Shown: positions 17,750-31,254 of the stretch, one piece after another
Position numbering within the stretch: position 1 is the first letter of the stretch
How the letters are laid out: every line of letters starts with the position of its first letter
Origin: Phorcus lineatus
Taxonomy: Eukaryota; Mollusca; Gastropoda; Trochida; Trochidae
DNA length: 64,000 nt
Direction of reading: 5' to 3'
Assembly: GCA_921293015.1 (NCBI GenBank)
Contig: OV121084.1
Location: 46,287,864-46,351,863, forward strand
The notes under the pieces: generated by a model
Told to the model about the DNA's origin: nothing
What the model saw: only the letters and a program-made list of their open reading frames with translations
Database searches by the model: none
Program-made: the position numbers and the translations under genes

Positions 17750-20700
17750 AAGATGTTTTTGATAAGATGAAATACAATGATAAGGATATTTTATGGCAAA
17801 AGATTAGTCAAAAGCTAAATGAAGTAAAGGTGTCGAATACGTTCTGTTGTTTACCACCGACAAGCTTATAGGAACATATGTTTCAACATGTGTTGATGCA
17901 AGCTGTTAATGAATGTTGAAGATTTTCAAGTGCATATACATTTCCATGAATGCATTTTTTATAGTTCAAATAAAATCCATTGATGTTTGACTAGTTTCAA
18001 CGATCTTACAACTCGAAGAAGATATTTGCAACATTGTTGCTGTTTAAATGCCCTTTCATAGTCAAGCTTGATTGAGCAAGCTACCCATGCAACAAAAAAT
18101 TAATTTGATTGACCTCCTTATTTGAATAATGAGACAATGTGAGGTGAATGCAACTGCATTTTGAAATTCACTAACTCGCTCCTGAGTGAAATCATCGCAC
18201 TAAACCCATACACTTGACCTTAAATTCGTCAATATAGCTTTTAAATTGAATTTTGTAGTTTGCGAGATTAGCAGTAATTTCAGTGGTATCAAAACCCATG
18301 TAAAAATTTAAAATTAGATGCTGTTTATGATAAAAAAAATCGATTAAATTTGTTTTCCAAATTTGTATGATATTTTCAGATTTACAATTTTAATCAATCA
18401 ATATACCTTCTCTCAGCAGTTATAGATTGCTTACTGTGTCTATTTCTCCAAATCTATATATGGTTAAAACATATGTGATTCTGATCTTTATCAAGGTCAC
18501 TTGTGTATTTAGGAGTAGACCTGTATGTCTTGGGTACAACAACTTTCAAGGAAGATGAAAGTTGCAATTGTTCTTGTTGCCTTAGCATTTGGTGAGTTAT
18601 ATTAATATCATTGCATTCAAAGAGATTAGAAGTCTTCTCTTTATCTTAATTCTCATGTGTAATTTATTTGTTGAATTTGCCTACAATACTGTTTTAAATA
18701 CTCTAGGATAAACTGTATAATAAACAAAGCTAAAACCAATGTAATAATATCTTACTTTCATTTCAGAGATTTTGTATGTGTTTTATTTTTACATTGTGGC
18801 AATATTTCAGCAAATGAAAAAAACGAATGCATGAATAACTAATTTGTGTCACACAGGCCTGTGCAATGATACAGTCGCTAAATGAGGCGTTTGTGTTCTG
18901 TAAAGACGACTCAAAGTGCCAGGTGCATATTCGAATAAAGTTTAGCTTTTGGAAAGCTTACGGAAATAACTCGATTTGAATGACAACTTTTGAAACGGTG
19001 TCGCTGATTGCACAACTAACTTTGATTGCATCCAATCAGCGTTATACATTTCTAGACCAAGAAACCTTCGACTTTAGGCAGAGGTTGTATAGGAATTTAT
19101 GACGGAGCTACCTCTGTTGGGCGAGAATGATGAAACCTGTGACGGTAGCATTTTGATGTAAACGTTAATTTACTTTCAGCTTCGGCTGGAAAGGATCCCA
19201 AGAATCGGAGTGTCATACAAAACATCGTTGGGGGGAATGAAGCGGTCCCTAATTCTTACCCATGGATGGTCAGTATACATTTGAGTCAATCATTATGAAT
19301 AGCTTGAAGGACATTACTGTTAATGCTGTAGATGATTAATGAATACACTGTTAATGCTTGTATGTATATTCTTTATTATATATATTCAATGACCTGATTC
19401 AGGTTAGGTCAATCTACAGGACCGAATTCAAGGTTACAAATCTAAATGAAGTTAGATGGACAGGGCTGTGTAGCACACTGTTTATATCAATTTATTTAGA
19501 TTAGAGAAGTTTCTCAAGGCGAGTCATAGAGTCAGTACAATGTATCGAGGGCTCATCATTACTTGGGGTGTATACTTTATTTACGCTTTTATATTGATAA
19601 TGGTTTTCCATCTTATTTGCACGAAAGAGCTCGTAATTTTACAACCAAATTATTATTAATAAAACAGAAATTATTGGAAACTTTTTTGGAGCGACCGGTT
19701 GGGTCTTTGATCGTGTATACATGCTGAGAAATGTTTTTGTAAAATTTTCTCAAAGTTTTCCCCGTTTTGACCAAGCTGTGTAGTTTAAAATATGCATGTT
19801 GTACATAAAGAATAAAAGAACCCAACGGTTCGTAACAAAAAATTCCTTTGATCCGAAAGAGAACGATGCGTAAGAAACAACTGTAAGATATAATTTGATA
19901 ATTTAGAAGTTTATGAAAGAGAATTTCCCTCAAATTGCACTACTTTTAAATATTTGGGTTAATCAATTCCTACATTTTGAGGTATATTTTGCTATTTTGT
20001 TAACAAAAAGTTTAATATCCATGAAACCTTGTATTGTACTAACCAAGGAAGTCATTAGAATGTGTCTATAACACCGGTCCCTTTGCTGAGTAGGATCAAC
20101 CTTCAAAATCACGAACATTTTACAAATGTCAAGTTAAAACTAGAAAGTGTTTTTACTCGTAAAAACAGTTGTTTCCCCCTTTCACCATTTCAGCATAATT
20201 TTGTTTTTGAAAATTTCTAACAGTTTTTTTTAACTTTAAATAAAATCTAATGCTTTTTCTGTAAATAACATAAACTTTAAGTATTAGTTAGTCAACATCT
20301 CCCAATCTGTCATGTTTGACAAAATATTAACTATATATGATTCAATTTAAGAATACTGATTTTTAGGGGATATGTTGAAATTCCAAACTGTTGCCATGGG
20401 AACAAAAAATAAATAAAATTGAAAAAGAAATTGAAACCCCCAAAAGGCATACTTACATGATATGAAGAGGATGTATACAAAATTTGGCGAAGACTGGTAA
20501 TGTAGTTTCAAATTTATGCTCCGGAAATTAACGCAATCCTTCAAAATGTCCAAACTGTTGGGAGACATAAAAAAATTGTTCAACAGTCAGTTTAATCTGA
20601 ATCGTATCATGAAAAATCTTTAATAAAAGGATTTAACTAGAGTCCAAATAATTTAAATCGTCCTATGACTGAATCCCTTTTCGTAATTAATTTTTGCAGT

Positions 20701-23640
20701 TATATAGTCAATTTTTAAAGATTTTCTTGTTAGTTAGTTTACATTCTGTTTAAATGTTTTTACAATGGAAACAGGACATCAAATATTAACTCAAATGATG
20801 ATACAAATCATTATGTTATATCGACACCAAATAGATTCATATTTTGTCAGTCCCAATGTCATATTAATGGATTTCATGATTTATTTCATGGCAAATCCAA
20901 ATTGTGTGGTTCATTAAATACCCTCCCTGATGGTATTTCATTTTATCATGGCATTTCATTGTTGTTAATCCAAAGATCTTAATTCTATTTATGGTAAATC
21001 CCTTTGATGTTTCCCCGTAACAGGCACAACTCCTGCAAAAGGATGGTCGTCTCTCATGTGGCGGGTCTCTCATAGAAGGAGAAAACCCTGATAACTATTA
21101 TATTCTCACTGCTGCCCATTGCTCATCGAAAGTGTAAGTAGAAATTAAACTGTTGTGAAGACCTTGATTTGCCAATAGACTTTCTCTCTAGATACAGAAT
21201 CCTGACCGATTGCAATCTAAGCTAGTGTAACTTTGTCGTATTTAGAGACCTCTGTTCAAACTGAGAATTTTGTCAGGGCAATATTCCTTATTAATAGCTA
21301 GGCAGTTACTGTACAGTAAAAGGATATTTGATATCCAAAATGATATTGATAGTAAATGATTTGAAAGAACACCAAATAAAGCCAACTTGCGGGAAGCAAA
21401 TTGCGTTTTAAGAACCAAACCAGTAGCGGTAACCTGTCCGTTAAAGAGAGATTTCATGAAAACCAGCAATTTATTCTGTTTTTCTTTCTTGTTATTTTCA
21501 TTGACTTCCTATCCAACCTTCTTATCATTCTTAAAGTTGATTATATTATATTTCACTGTTTAAATTGTGTAAAAATGCTTTCAGATCGAAAAAATTGCTC
21601 CGACTTGGAGATCACAACCTCTTCTTAAATGATGGTACCGAACAGACATTTAGAATTCCCAAAGTAAAAGCGATAATCCACCCAGGGTTTGATAGTTTTA
21701 CGTTGCAAAATGACGTTGCCTTGATCCCCATACCAAAACAAGCAGTGAGTATCACATCAGCAGTGCAAGTGGGAAGATTACCCACAAGTGACGTCAACAC
21801 AGGTGATGTCCTTACTGTCATTGGCTGGGGAACCACGAGTGAAGGTAAACATTCTCTGAAGTATAGACAGTCATTTAAGAAAGAGTAAACATCTAATGGC
21901 TCTGGCTGGATTTCTATAAACCTTCTGGCATTATGTTTATACTGTTTCTTAATGATGTGTCAACACTTAGTTGAAAAAACCCCAAAATATTAATTGATCA
22001 CTGACGGAGGCTTGATGTTTCAGGTGGCTTTTTATCTTCCACATTGCAAGAGGTGCAAGTTACAGTGCAGTCACATGCGACCTGTTCAAGCCTTTACTCG
22101 GGAGAGTATTTCCAGGACAGCATGTTCTGTGCCGGACCTCTTTCTGGCGGTCAGGATTCCTGCCAGGTAGCAATTACACCACTTCTTTCAGGAACTCCTT
22201 GTAATGGTGCAGGGAATATTGGTCAGCAAGTTTGGCAATATTTTCAGAGATAGGGCTGAAATAATAGTTGAGAAATAACATGACGTAATCTAGTACTTTT
22301 AAAACCTCAAATGACGTCACGTGCACTAGTTTTACTTCAAGGTATCCCTAATGCTCACTCCTCCAAATACAGTGAGTATTTACACATAACCTTCGAAAAT
22401 TAACAGTGAAGGAAGCACAAAACATTTAGGAATTTATGGGGTCACAGCTCATAAAGTGCACTTCATAAGTAGAATTATAAGTTCGCTCTTTAGTGCAAAA
22501 AGAGACTGGTCAATTTCATTTATATTATGATTTTTAAACAACCTCCTGGTAAAAGCATTTTGATACGTTTTATATATTCTTTCTAAAAGTATTTTTTAAA
22601 AATTCGGACGCCTCCTATATATCTGCCAATGGTTTAGTTCAACAAGGATGATTTTGTACTTCAGGGCGACAGTGGAGGACCTATCATGATTGACCGTGGA
22701 TCAGGCCTTGAAATCGCAGGTAAGAGCACCGCATTTCATCTGTCCTTCAAGATGAGTTATCAGCTGATTAGGCCTCAATTGATTTGGACTCTGTTCTGTG
22801 CTATTAAACCAAATTTACTTTTTTAGGATAGGTGAGGTTAAAGCTTTTTGCTCGTATACATACACACTTGTATATGATGGCGTAAAAGAGTCAAGAAGAC
22901 TCAATATTGTATCTGTTATCTTTTGGAAAGGACTCAACTGAGTAGGGGCCTGGCCTGTTTTGAAGACTTAATTTTTTTTCAATTGGGAGGCAAAATGTTA
23001 CGTTTGTAGGGTTATGTAGGAGTAAATATGCTTCTGGTGTTAAAAGAAGGTTCAACACTATTGGTACTGTATACTACTAAAGTCTTCAAGGAATAATATT
23101 GTATTTTTCAGTAACAAATGCAAAAAAAGAGTAAGTTTAGAAGCTGGTTGATGTAGCAAATTTTATTTATTCATTGTTTGATATGCAACAGTTGACCATG
23201 ATTATTATGTTTTTTTCTAAATTAGAAACAAAGGAAATTTGGATAAATTGCACTTTAAAAAAACATGTATCTACTTTAAGTAGTATATAAGCCGATAGGG
23301 TGGTAAATGATATTCAAATGGCGTCCATTCAGGCGTCGGAGGACCGTAATTTAAATCCAATTGAAATCCTAGTTATTTAATTTTAATTATCACTTTTAAT
23401 GTTGCAATATTAATTTTAAATCTCTGTTATTTCAGGTGTTGTCAGTTGGGGCTATGGCTGCGCAAGAGTAAATAATCCTGGCGTATATGCAGACATATAC
23501 GAAGTTCTTTCTTTCATCAACGACAACATCAATTAGTGTTTGTCAGCAACCAATAGATACATACCAAGACTTTCCAGGAGTCTGAATGCTTCGGTTGTAT
23601 ATCTGTGGTCTGTTCATTAAAAGCCTTTTAGTAGAGATCT
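17750..23640 (+). repeat. Tandem segmental duplication, unit A (protease gene 1)
   Basis: This block pairs with roughly 29130-39720. The shared material includes 5' flank (AATGAAGTAAAGGTGT-type sequence near 17820 and ATGAAGTAAAGGTGTGG near 29203), the proximal promoter, all seven exons, and intron segments such as CAGCAAGTTTGGCAATATTT in intron 5 of both genes. Unit B is longer because of a mariner insertion, tandem arrays and other intron growth. Limits are approximate. Confidence 0.7.
18555..23536 (+). CDS. Secreted trypsin-like serine protease, gene 1
   Basis: A secreted S1-family endopeptidase. Coding exons: 18555-18591, 19180-19268, 21024-21133, 21585-21844, 22024-22166, 22665-22719, 23436-23536; they join in phase to 264 aa. 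The signal peptide is MKVAIVLVALAFASA and the zymogen activation site is IQN/IVGG. The catalytic triad is complete: His in LTAAHC (exon 3), Asp in LQNDVALI (exon 4) and Ser in GDSGGP (exon 6). Asp in QDSCQGDSGGP occupies the chymotrypsin-189 position, and SWGYGC plus NPGVY give Gly at 216 and 226, which predicts cleavage after Arg/Lys. Six Cys in the mature domain fit three disulfides (42-58, 168-182, 191-220). Asn rather than Lys/Arg precedes IVGG, which is unusual. ATTAAA at 23616-23621 is the likely poly(A) signal. It is closely similar to gene 2. A digestive or defence role is possible but not shown by the sequence. Confidence 0.93.
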
Positions 23641-23710
23641 TTCAATTTATTAGGGCAAACTGACCGATGTTCGGACAGTGTATCGATTCAAATATTTTGA
23701 AACTCTGCAT

Positions 23711-23731
23711 TAATGATAATAATAATAACAA

Positions 23732-23783
<52 letters not shown>

Positions 23784-23785
23784 TA
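23711..23785. repeat. (AAT)n microsatellite
   Basis: An interrupted AAT run of about 75 bp just after gene 1. It is followed by a short segment (ATATAGCGCC ... GGCGCTTTAATA) resembling the tails of dispersed repeats; a related GGCGCTATATAAAAGGAC motif in the other orientation occurs near 25823. Confidence 0.85.
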
Positions 23786-24928
23786 TTGATTTATATAGCG
23801 CCTGGTTTCCAGGCCAGGCCTGCTCAACGGCGCTTTAATAGTGAGAGATAGAGGTAAAAAGGTGTGTTTTCAAAAGTCTCTTGAAGGATGAAACAGAGTC
23901 AGCAGATCATTACTAAAGATAACATGAATAAAGTAAATATGAGCAAACCAAACTATCAAAAAGTAGTTTTCATTTTGAATTTCTTTCTTAAAATGCAGAA
24001 TTATACAACAATGATCGAGTGTACACAAAACAGTAATACCAACAATTCTGTCTGCGAACATTTTTTCCCAACCAATTGCAAGTGTATTCTCTCTTATCAG
24101 GAGGATTGCACTGACGAAATTCAGGCAATTTTGAGCAATTTCGCCATTTTTTTATTTTTTTAAATTTTTTTTTTTTACATATTTCTATTTTTGAATTCCT
24201 ACTTAGTCACTTCCTTTAGTCAGACTTACCCCGACAGATAGCAGAACAAACTATTAAATAGATTCTTATCAAATTCTGATTGCGTCTTCTATCACATAAG
24301 GATTTATATAATGAAACGTTATTCAAAATGTTCTGAATTTATGAATATGTTACAATTTTCTGTGTTTTGTAAATAATTCAGATTCTTTTCAAATGTTGCA
24401 CGTCTTCTACCTCATACAGAGTGGCATCTGTGGGTAACAAGTGGTATTGTGATTTCTTTATTAATATTGGTTAATTTCCGCGTGTTAAACTTTGTTATTC
24501 AATGAAACTGATTCATCGGAACGTATTACAGACATACAAATGTTTGCTAGTTATTTGAGTTTAGGGACGCACAAGTTATTGGAAGTTAAAATTATTCCAG
24601 TATTTCAATTGGTTCCGCGGTAGCGGGTATTAGCGAGCCAAGCTCACATTTTAGCTTGTTCTTGGCCCTTATGCTCGCAAGCGCCGTGAAACCTTCGTGT
24701 TTCTAAAAGAAACAATCTTGGAGAAGTTATATTCATCAATATGTATGATTCCTAAACTCAGAAAATTAACAATCCAAACTGCTATATGATTTTACAAAAT
24801 TGTGCTCTAAAAATCAATAGTCGGAGAAAAATGTGACAACCTGAAGAACACAAATATTTAATGAACGCTTCCCATTCATGGGAATTGACATCATGCAGGA
24901 ATACACACCATACACAACGAATAAGCGA

Positions 24929-25083
24929 CGTACACAGGAACTCGATATCGTAAGTAAAACGTGAGTGAAAAGCATATGAAAACCCCAACTACCTCTATAC
25001 CCTACTGTAGAGAGGGTGTAGGCTTTTGCATCTGCATGTAATTACGTTTTACTAACGATATCGAGTTCCTGTGACAACGTACC
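24929..25083. repeat. Fold-back element with about 35-bp inverted arms
   Basis: The left arm contains ACAGGAACTCGATATCGTAA and then GTAAAACGT. The right arm contains ACGTTTTACTAACGATATCG followed by AGTTCCTGTG, so the arms pair over about 35 bp with one small gap. The roughly 80-bp interior has no coding content. A non-autonomous element is likely but its family is not identified. Confidence 0.75.
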
Positions 25084-25274
25084 TCAAAAATAGATTTAAC
25101 ATATAATGCACATGACATTATAATGCACATTCAATGAATTTAGCCCAAACGAAAGTTTTGATACCATATTCCCCCTTATTAATGAATGAAACTTGAAGGC
25201 TGAAAGGCGCGGTATCAAGTCTTTTTGGAAATTTAGTTCCTTCAATTTCCTGTAACAACTCACATAATTATTAA

Positions 25275-25742
25275 AGAGAAACTCCGTGATTTTCATAACA
25301 TATTATTTCCCTTTCATACGAACCTAAATGTCATATGTGGTGATATAAAATCAAAACATCTTAACTTTTCATGTCCAAAAGACACATATATGACAAATAC
25401 TGGTTTTCCATGAATATCTAAAAACAGCCTTACACATGCACAGAGGTGTAGATATCACGTCCTATATACATTGATACTAGTTATAAAACCTAACAAACAC
25501 TATCAACCCCTAACTGCCCTCCTGGCTATTTTAGATAAGTCTCCAAAATTACGTTTGACTGTTTGACGCGCGCCACTGTCCGGTTTTCGATCATAATCGC
25601 GACGTTCTACTTTCATATTGTCACTGTAAAAAACACTAAGCTTACAAATGTTTCTTTTTGGCAACAGTCGATACTTCGCGATCAAATGACACCATTGGTT
25701 AAGTTTGGCACATATGACTCCAACAACTCACGGAGTGGCTCT
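25275..25742 (-). mobile_element. piggyBac-type MITE, copy 2
   Basis: An inverted copy of the element at 601-1086. It begins AGAGAAACTCCGTGA (one inverted-repeat change and one indel-like difference from copy 1) and ends TCACGGAGTGGCTCT. It is flanked by TTAA at 25271-25274 and by TTTA at 25743-25746, a one-base-decayed target duplication. Open frames inside are remnants of the repeat, not genes. Confidence 0.85.
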
Positions 25743-25746
25743 TTTA

Positions 25747-28027
25747 CCTTCAGTTATCCCATCTGTAAACCGTTTTGATTATGCTCAGCAAGCGTTTTGA
25801 GTATATCCCAGTGCCATAGAAAGGCGCTATATAAAAGGACTATTATTATCATTTCATCATTTCCTTGGTTCTCCTGGTTGTCAGGGAAAATGACCAACCA
25901 AAAGTTGAACAACGAAGTTACATTTGATAAAGGGACACATCATTTAACATAATACAAATAATCATCAATCGAGTCTCGATCATATTGATGTAAATAATAT
26001 TGGCACCGTGTTGATGGTACTTCGTATTCATTTAATGGCGTTAATAACGAAAAAAATGTTTTTATTTTTGGTTTCAACGCGCAGATAATTGTATCTAAAG
26101 CTATATATGTACATCTTCACTATAAATTGTTCATTCATACATACAAACAGAGAATCTTTCGCACTAAAGGCAATAATATTTTTTAAATAGATTTTAGACG
26201 ATCTGCTAATGTTTGTTTAAAGGCGTGGTCATATTGGTGAACGCTGTTCAATGGCTGAAATATTGCCAAAGCAGCGCTTTACAATTACTCACTCAATAAT
26301 ATTGGTAAACAATAAGTATTCACATATATAAGGTTAGTCTTGTCAACTTTAAGTTGCTGCAAAATAATTATGTGTATTTCTATCAAACAAAATTGCTCAA
26401 AAACGATTTCATGTCCTTTGATATATTGACTGGTATTTAGATATTTTCTTTAATTGTTTGACGTTTAAAAGATATGAATCAAAGTTTTTACTAAAAGAAA
26501 CACATATTAGGTATAATAACTTTTTTATGTGACTTATTTAAGTACAAATTTCTCCCTCAATTTGCATCTTGATCTTTTAAATGTCTAAATTAAGATAATT
26601 TCTTGTTTTCAAAGAAAATCGGAAAAGGGTCATGCTATGGATGCTTATTTGACGAAATTCTACAGCCCTTTTCCATGTACGTATATTAGTTAAAGAACCT
26701 ACTTAACACTACCAAATGTTAATTATCAATGTGTCTAAACAAAAAAAGATTCCAAAATAATTAACTAATAAAAATTCACGTGTTAATTTTCAGAAACAAA
26801 AACAAATTCTTCATGAAAAACACCATTTATACAATGTAACATATTCAACTCCAAGAACATACCCTGAGCCCCTTTACTTTTGAAATTCTTCTATACTTAT
26901 ATAGAGAAAGACAGAAACCCCCCGCAAAATCTTCATCATGCTTAAGTTAAAATCCTCTGTCCACTCGGGTTCAACCAGTAACAATACTGACTATATTTTT
27001 GACTTGAAAATAGCGTAATTTCAGCAAAAATAATTATATATATATTTAGACGCATGTCCATCTGTGTATGTATATCTGTCTCCCGTGCAGTTCCTTGGTC
27101 TTATCTCACCTGAGCGGAGTTTTTTAGTGCATAAATGCATACCAACACTAAAATATATCATGGAGAAGGTCACTTTGAGGATTAGTTAGCGTTGGTAAAG
27201 CAACCAAATATTACCCTTAATGTGGTCATGAACCTGTGTTAAATATGCCTTACAACGTCACGTGATTTTAAGTTTTTTCCCCTTTTTCTATAAAATTTAT
27301 GACAATTGGGTAATGTGTAAAAAGCAAGTTTTATGTCTACGTTCTTGTAATCAATATTTGCTATTTCAGTTTTTACACATATTTTTTTAATCTCCAGTTA
27401 ATTATGTAATTTTGTGCTATTTTCAAAACTTCTATGTTTAATAGGCTTGAGTATTGCACCAATTTTTTTTACTACAATACATTTTGATGTACAGCTCATG
27501 TATTTCAATAATAATGCAATATATTCAATGAAATCTTCATTCAACTTTTAAACTTCTTTATGCTCTATACATCAGATCTTTGTTTGTAAGTTTGTAAAGT
27601 TTGTAAGTAATTTTTTATGGCATATATATTCAAAAAGTGTCAACTATCATTTGTCATACAGCCACACTTACTCTTGCCCTAAATACTATTTCTTACACAT
27701 TACGCAGATTAGAAGAAACTTTCTGAAGACATTTGACTTATAATTAGTTGGTACGATATATTGCGATATGAAAAATTAAATTGCAATAATTGTATTGCAT
27801 AATCTTTACCACTATTTAGTGGTATTGCGGTAATATTGCAAACCCCTAATGTTTACCTAATGAATAGATATATCACTTATGTTCATCAGATAGAAATCAA
27901 AGAACAAGAAAGAAGAAAGGGAGAAATGAAGTTTATCTTTCATGTAATATCTACAATTGCTATCAGGACTTGTAGGAAGGGGTAACGCAATTCTCGTACA
28001 TACGGGAGAAAGATAACTAGGGATGTA
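25747..28027. other. Intergenic, no gene seen
   Basis: AT-rich sequence. A short dispersed-repeat-like motif (GGCGCTATATAAAAGGAC) lies near 25823. Nothing else supports a gene or RNA. Confidence 0.4.
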
Positions 28028-28062
28028 GACAGACAGACAGACAGACAGACAGAGAGACAGTT
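28028..28062. repeat. Short (GACA)n tract
   Basis: About seven GACA units followed by GAGAGACAG. The same tetranucleotide occurs in a longer array at 37003-37059. Confidence 0.85.
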
Positions 28063-28209
28063 GATTATGTACGTCTCACTTCTGTATAACAAAGTATCAA
28101 CTACATATAATCATAAAACATGGATAAAAGCGTACAGAAACACTCAATGTGAGTTATGAGAGACAAAAACTTAAAGGCGCAGTTATATAAGACATAAAAA
28201 GGGGTTAGT

Positions 28210-28464
28210 CTAAGAAAATAAAAGATGTTTCTTTCTCTGTAGTAAAAGAAAGCAGGTTTTGACAAAATAGTAAAACTTGCCATCATCTTGACAAATAAAA
28301 AGTTTATCCAGGTCCGTTGAAATATCAAAATCAACAACATCGGGAGATGCTAATTGAAAAAGGTCTTCTATAATGTCCTTATAGTTATTACAATGAAACA
28401 ATAAATGTAGCTCGTCTTCGACATTATCATTGCAATTTAAACACGATGTATGAAACTTGTAAAA
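28210..28464 (-). pseudogene. LINE reverse-transcriptase C-terminal fragment
   Basis: On the minus strand an open frame of about 84 codons contains CLNCNDNVEDELHLLFHCNN. This is the CxxC...VEDExHxLxxC pattern typical of the C-terminal cysteine-rich part of non-LTR (Jockey/CR1-like) reverse transcriptases. It ends in a stop at 28210-28212, and an in-frame stop lies immediately upstream near 28465-28467. No reverse transcriptase core is seen farther upstream, so this is a 5'-truncated, dead copy. The clade is not resolvable from so little sequence. Confidence 0.65.
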
Positions 28465-30012
28465 CTATCAACATTGACATATATATATATACATATATCA
28501 CCTGAGTAACATTATAATAATAATTGATAACAATTATACAACCCTTAACTTATCTTGTCCATTAGATATTCCAAATATTTTGCGAATTGTATGCAATTAG
28601 ATGAGAAAAGAATTCCTTAAGCTTGTAGTTTAAGAGGATTGAATAATCAATAGCTGCATCCTTCAATGCATTTAAAGCAGTTCACTCACATACCACCACA
28701 TATCTAAAACAAATTTTGTTGGATTCGTTTGTATAAATAGTAGGTTAAAAACAAAAACTATTTCAAGATATCAATCAATGACACACAAAGTAAAAATCTA
28801 TTTCATTTTCAAATTTCTTTTTTATCGTTATACATTGTTGTATATTGTACCTTTCAAAAGATTGTGCACAGGTATAGTCAAATTCACTTTCACTGCAACA
28901 ACTTTCACGAATTATAATACAATTTTTCAGTGATATCAATATATTAAGAACAACTTATGAATATTGTTTTTGATGTTTGATTGGTGTTAAACTATATAGT
29001 TTAATCCATCGAATATCCGAAATGATGCCTTTCTTCAATTGGCTTATAAAATACAATACATAATTATTTCAGTTTTCAATGATATAACATCAACAGGTAG
29101 AACATCAAACAAGACAATTAGCTGTGTACACACGATGTGTTTTGAAAAAGTGATAAAATTGATAAGGTTGTATGATAGCAGGAGATCAATCAAAAGCTAT
29201 ATGAAGTAAAGGTGTGGAAAACGTTTGGTTGTTTACTACCAGCAAGCTTACAGAAACAGATGTGTGAACTTCAGTGCAATCTGTTATCGAAAGTTGGGGA
29301 GTTTCAAGTACATAGAAGTTTTTAAAAAAATTGTACTTTAATAAATGAAATATAAACTATTGATAAAACAATAGTTAAAACGAATAAACTTCTTTTGAGC
29401 CTCATGGTTAGTTCAAATACAAACATAAAGCATTTACATGTGCCTTGTCGCATTTTCCTCATAAATATTAAACGATCTCACAATTTCAAGAAGATAATAG
29501 AATACTGATGCATATTCAGCGCACGTGCATATTCGCGGTGTACGAATACACATGCAAATTATTACAAAAAGTTCTTTGATTGTCCTCTGTACGGCAATAA
29601 TTTGACAAAATTAGTGTGTCAGTAAGCAGCAGCAATTTGAGAATCAGTAACTTGTTTCTTAGTAAAATACTCTTAAACTTGAATTATTTTTTCGTTACCA
29701 TACCTCTGGCATTAAACCAAACACTTGTCATTAAATCCGTTTCTAAAGCGATCTCACGAAAACGAAACTAAACGTTATCCGTTGCAAGGAATTATTTTTT
29801 TATTCTACAAAAAGCAAATCTGCTACGCCAGTCCATTTCCTTAGCAATATCTTAAGAGGAATAAAGGGAGTTCACACTCAAATTGCCACCAGCAGTTTTT
29901 GCCTTTCTTCTTCGACTGCTACTTACTACCACCCTTTTAGTTCTACATGCGTACGATGGGTGTCCCAAACATTTCCGGTCTGGCCATCAAAATCAAAGAA
30001 ACATTCAAATGT

Positions 30013-31218
30013 TTATGACTTATTTTTGACATAATCATCCTTTACCTTAATGCATTTGCTCCAGCGTTTTTGTAACATCTGCAACCACTCGGAAAACCAC
30101 TAGACCGCAAAAACTCCTCCACTGCAGCAATGACGTAATCGTCAGTCTTAAACGGAAGAGGAAGAAGTCTGAGGGGGCTAGGTCTGGAGAATAGGCAGGG
30201 TGGGGGAGAATCCTGAACCCACAATCCTGTGCTGCAATGACTGCAATTTTGGCGATGTAAACGGAAGCATTATCCTGCAACAACCACACTTCTTTGCGCA
30301 GTTTACCCCTTCGTTTCTCTTTGATTTTTTCTCGTAATTGTTGTAATTCATTTGCGTTATAAGTGTCATTGATTGTAGGGCCTTTCTTTAAATAATCAAT
30401 CATTATTACACCCTTGGTGTACCAGAAAATGGATGTCATGACCTTCTGACTACCAGCTTTTTAGGGGTGGATGATGTGCTGTGTTTCCATTCATGCTTTG
30501 GCTTTTTGTCTCAGGATCAAAATGATGAACCCAGGTTTCATCTTGAGTAACGATATGAGCGAAAATGATTCTGGGTCTGCGGGATACACGTCAAGAAGTT
30601 GATGACTGACCATGACGCGTTTTCGCTTTTAGTCCTCAGATAACATTCTGGGGGCCCAGCTTGCCGTTCCTTTTTTCATATGTAAATGTCCATGTATAAT
30701 TCGTTTAACTGATGTTTTATTGATGTGGTGAGTATCAGCTAAGTATCTGAAAGTCACTCACCTGTCTTGCATTATTGTGTCAAGAACAGCCTCAATGTTT
30801 TCACCTGTGGTGACATCAGATGGACGACCAGGATGGGGCTCGTCTTTAGTGCTTACTCTACCCCGTTTAAATTCAGCACACCATTGTTTAATTGTGCTAT
30901 AGGAAGGATCAGAGTCACCTTATGTTTGTAACATATCCCCATGAATTTCTTTTGGAGTTAATTTGTTTATACTCAGATATTTGATAACAGCCCTACATCC
31001 ACTTTTCTCCATTTCGGTAAACGATGTGAGGGTACCTTTCAATGACAGTCTTTAGTGCTTACTCTACCCCCTTTAAATTCAGCACACCATTGTTTAATTG
31101 TGCTATAGGAAGGAGCAGAGTCACCTTATGTTTGTAACATATCCCCATGAATTTCTTTTGGAGTTAATTTGTTTATACTCAGATATTTGATAACAGCCCT
31201 ACATCCACTTTTCTCCAT
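30013..31218 (-). pseudogene. Mariner transposase pseudogene
   Basis: The minus strand encodes a recognisable mariner transposase broken by stops and frameshifts. The reading begins near 31012 (or at the duplicate ATG at 31218) with MEKSGCRAVIKYLSINKLTP. Further on come EPHPGRPSDVT, then WLLQDNA carrying the second catalytic Asp, then PHPAYSPDLAPSDFFLF with the third Asp. The end reads CIKVKDDYVKNKS in another frame, stopping at 30013-30015. In-frame stops occur in several places, for example soon after GDMLQT, and the region of the first catalytic Asp is out of frame. It cannot make an active enzyme. Confidence 0.85.
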
Positions 31219-31254
31219 TTCGGTAAACGATGTGAGGGTACCTTTCAATGACAG
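30843..31254. repeat. 206-bp tandem duplication inside the mariner
   Basis: 30843-31048 and 31049-31254 are nearly identical; I see only differences such as CCCCG/CCCCC and GGATC/GGAGC. The unit contains the transposase start codon region, so the pseudogene has two 5' ends. The in-frame stop after GDMLQT is in both copies, so it predates the duplication. Confidence 0.9.

Noticed and set aside
22312..22323. TGACGTCACGTG in intron 5 of protease gene 1
   Set aside because: A combined CRE/E-box match, but isolated within an intron with no sign of a promoter.
25503..25778. Short open frames inside the second MITE copy
   Set aside because: The other MITE copy has stops and indels at the same places, and no protein family is recognised.
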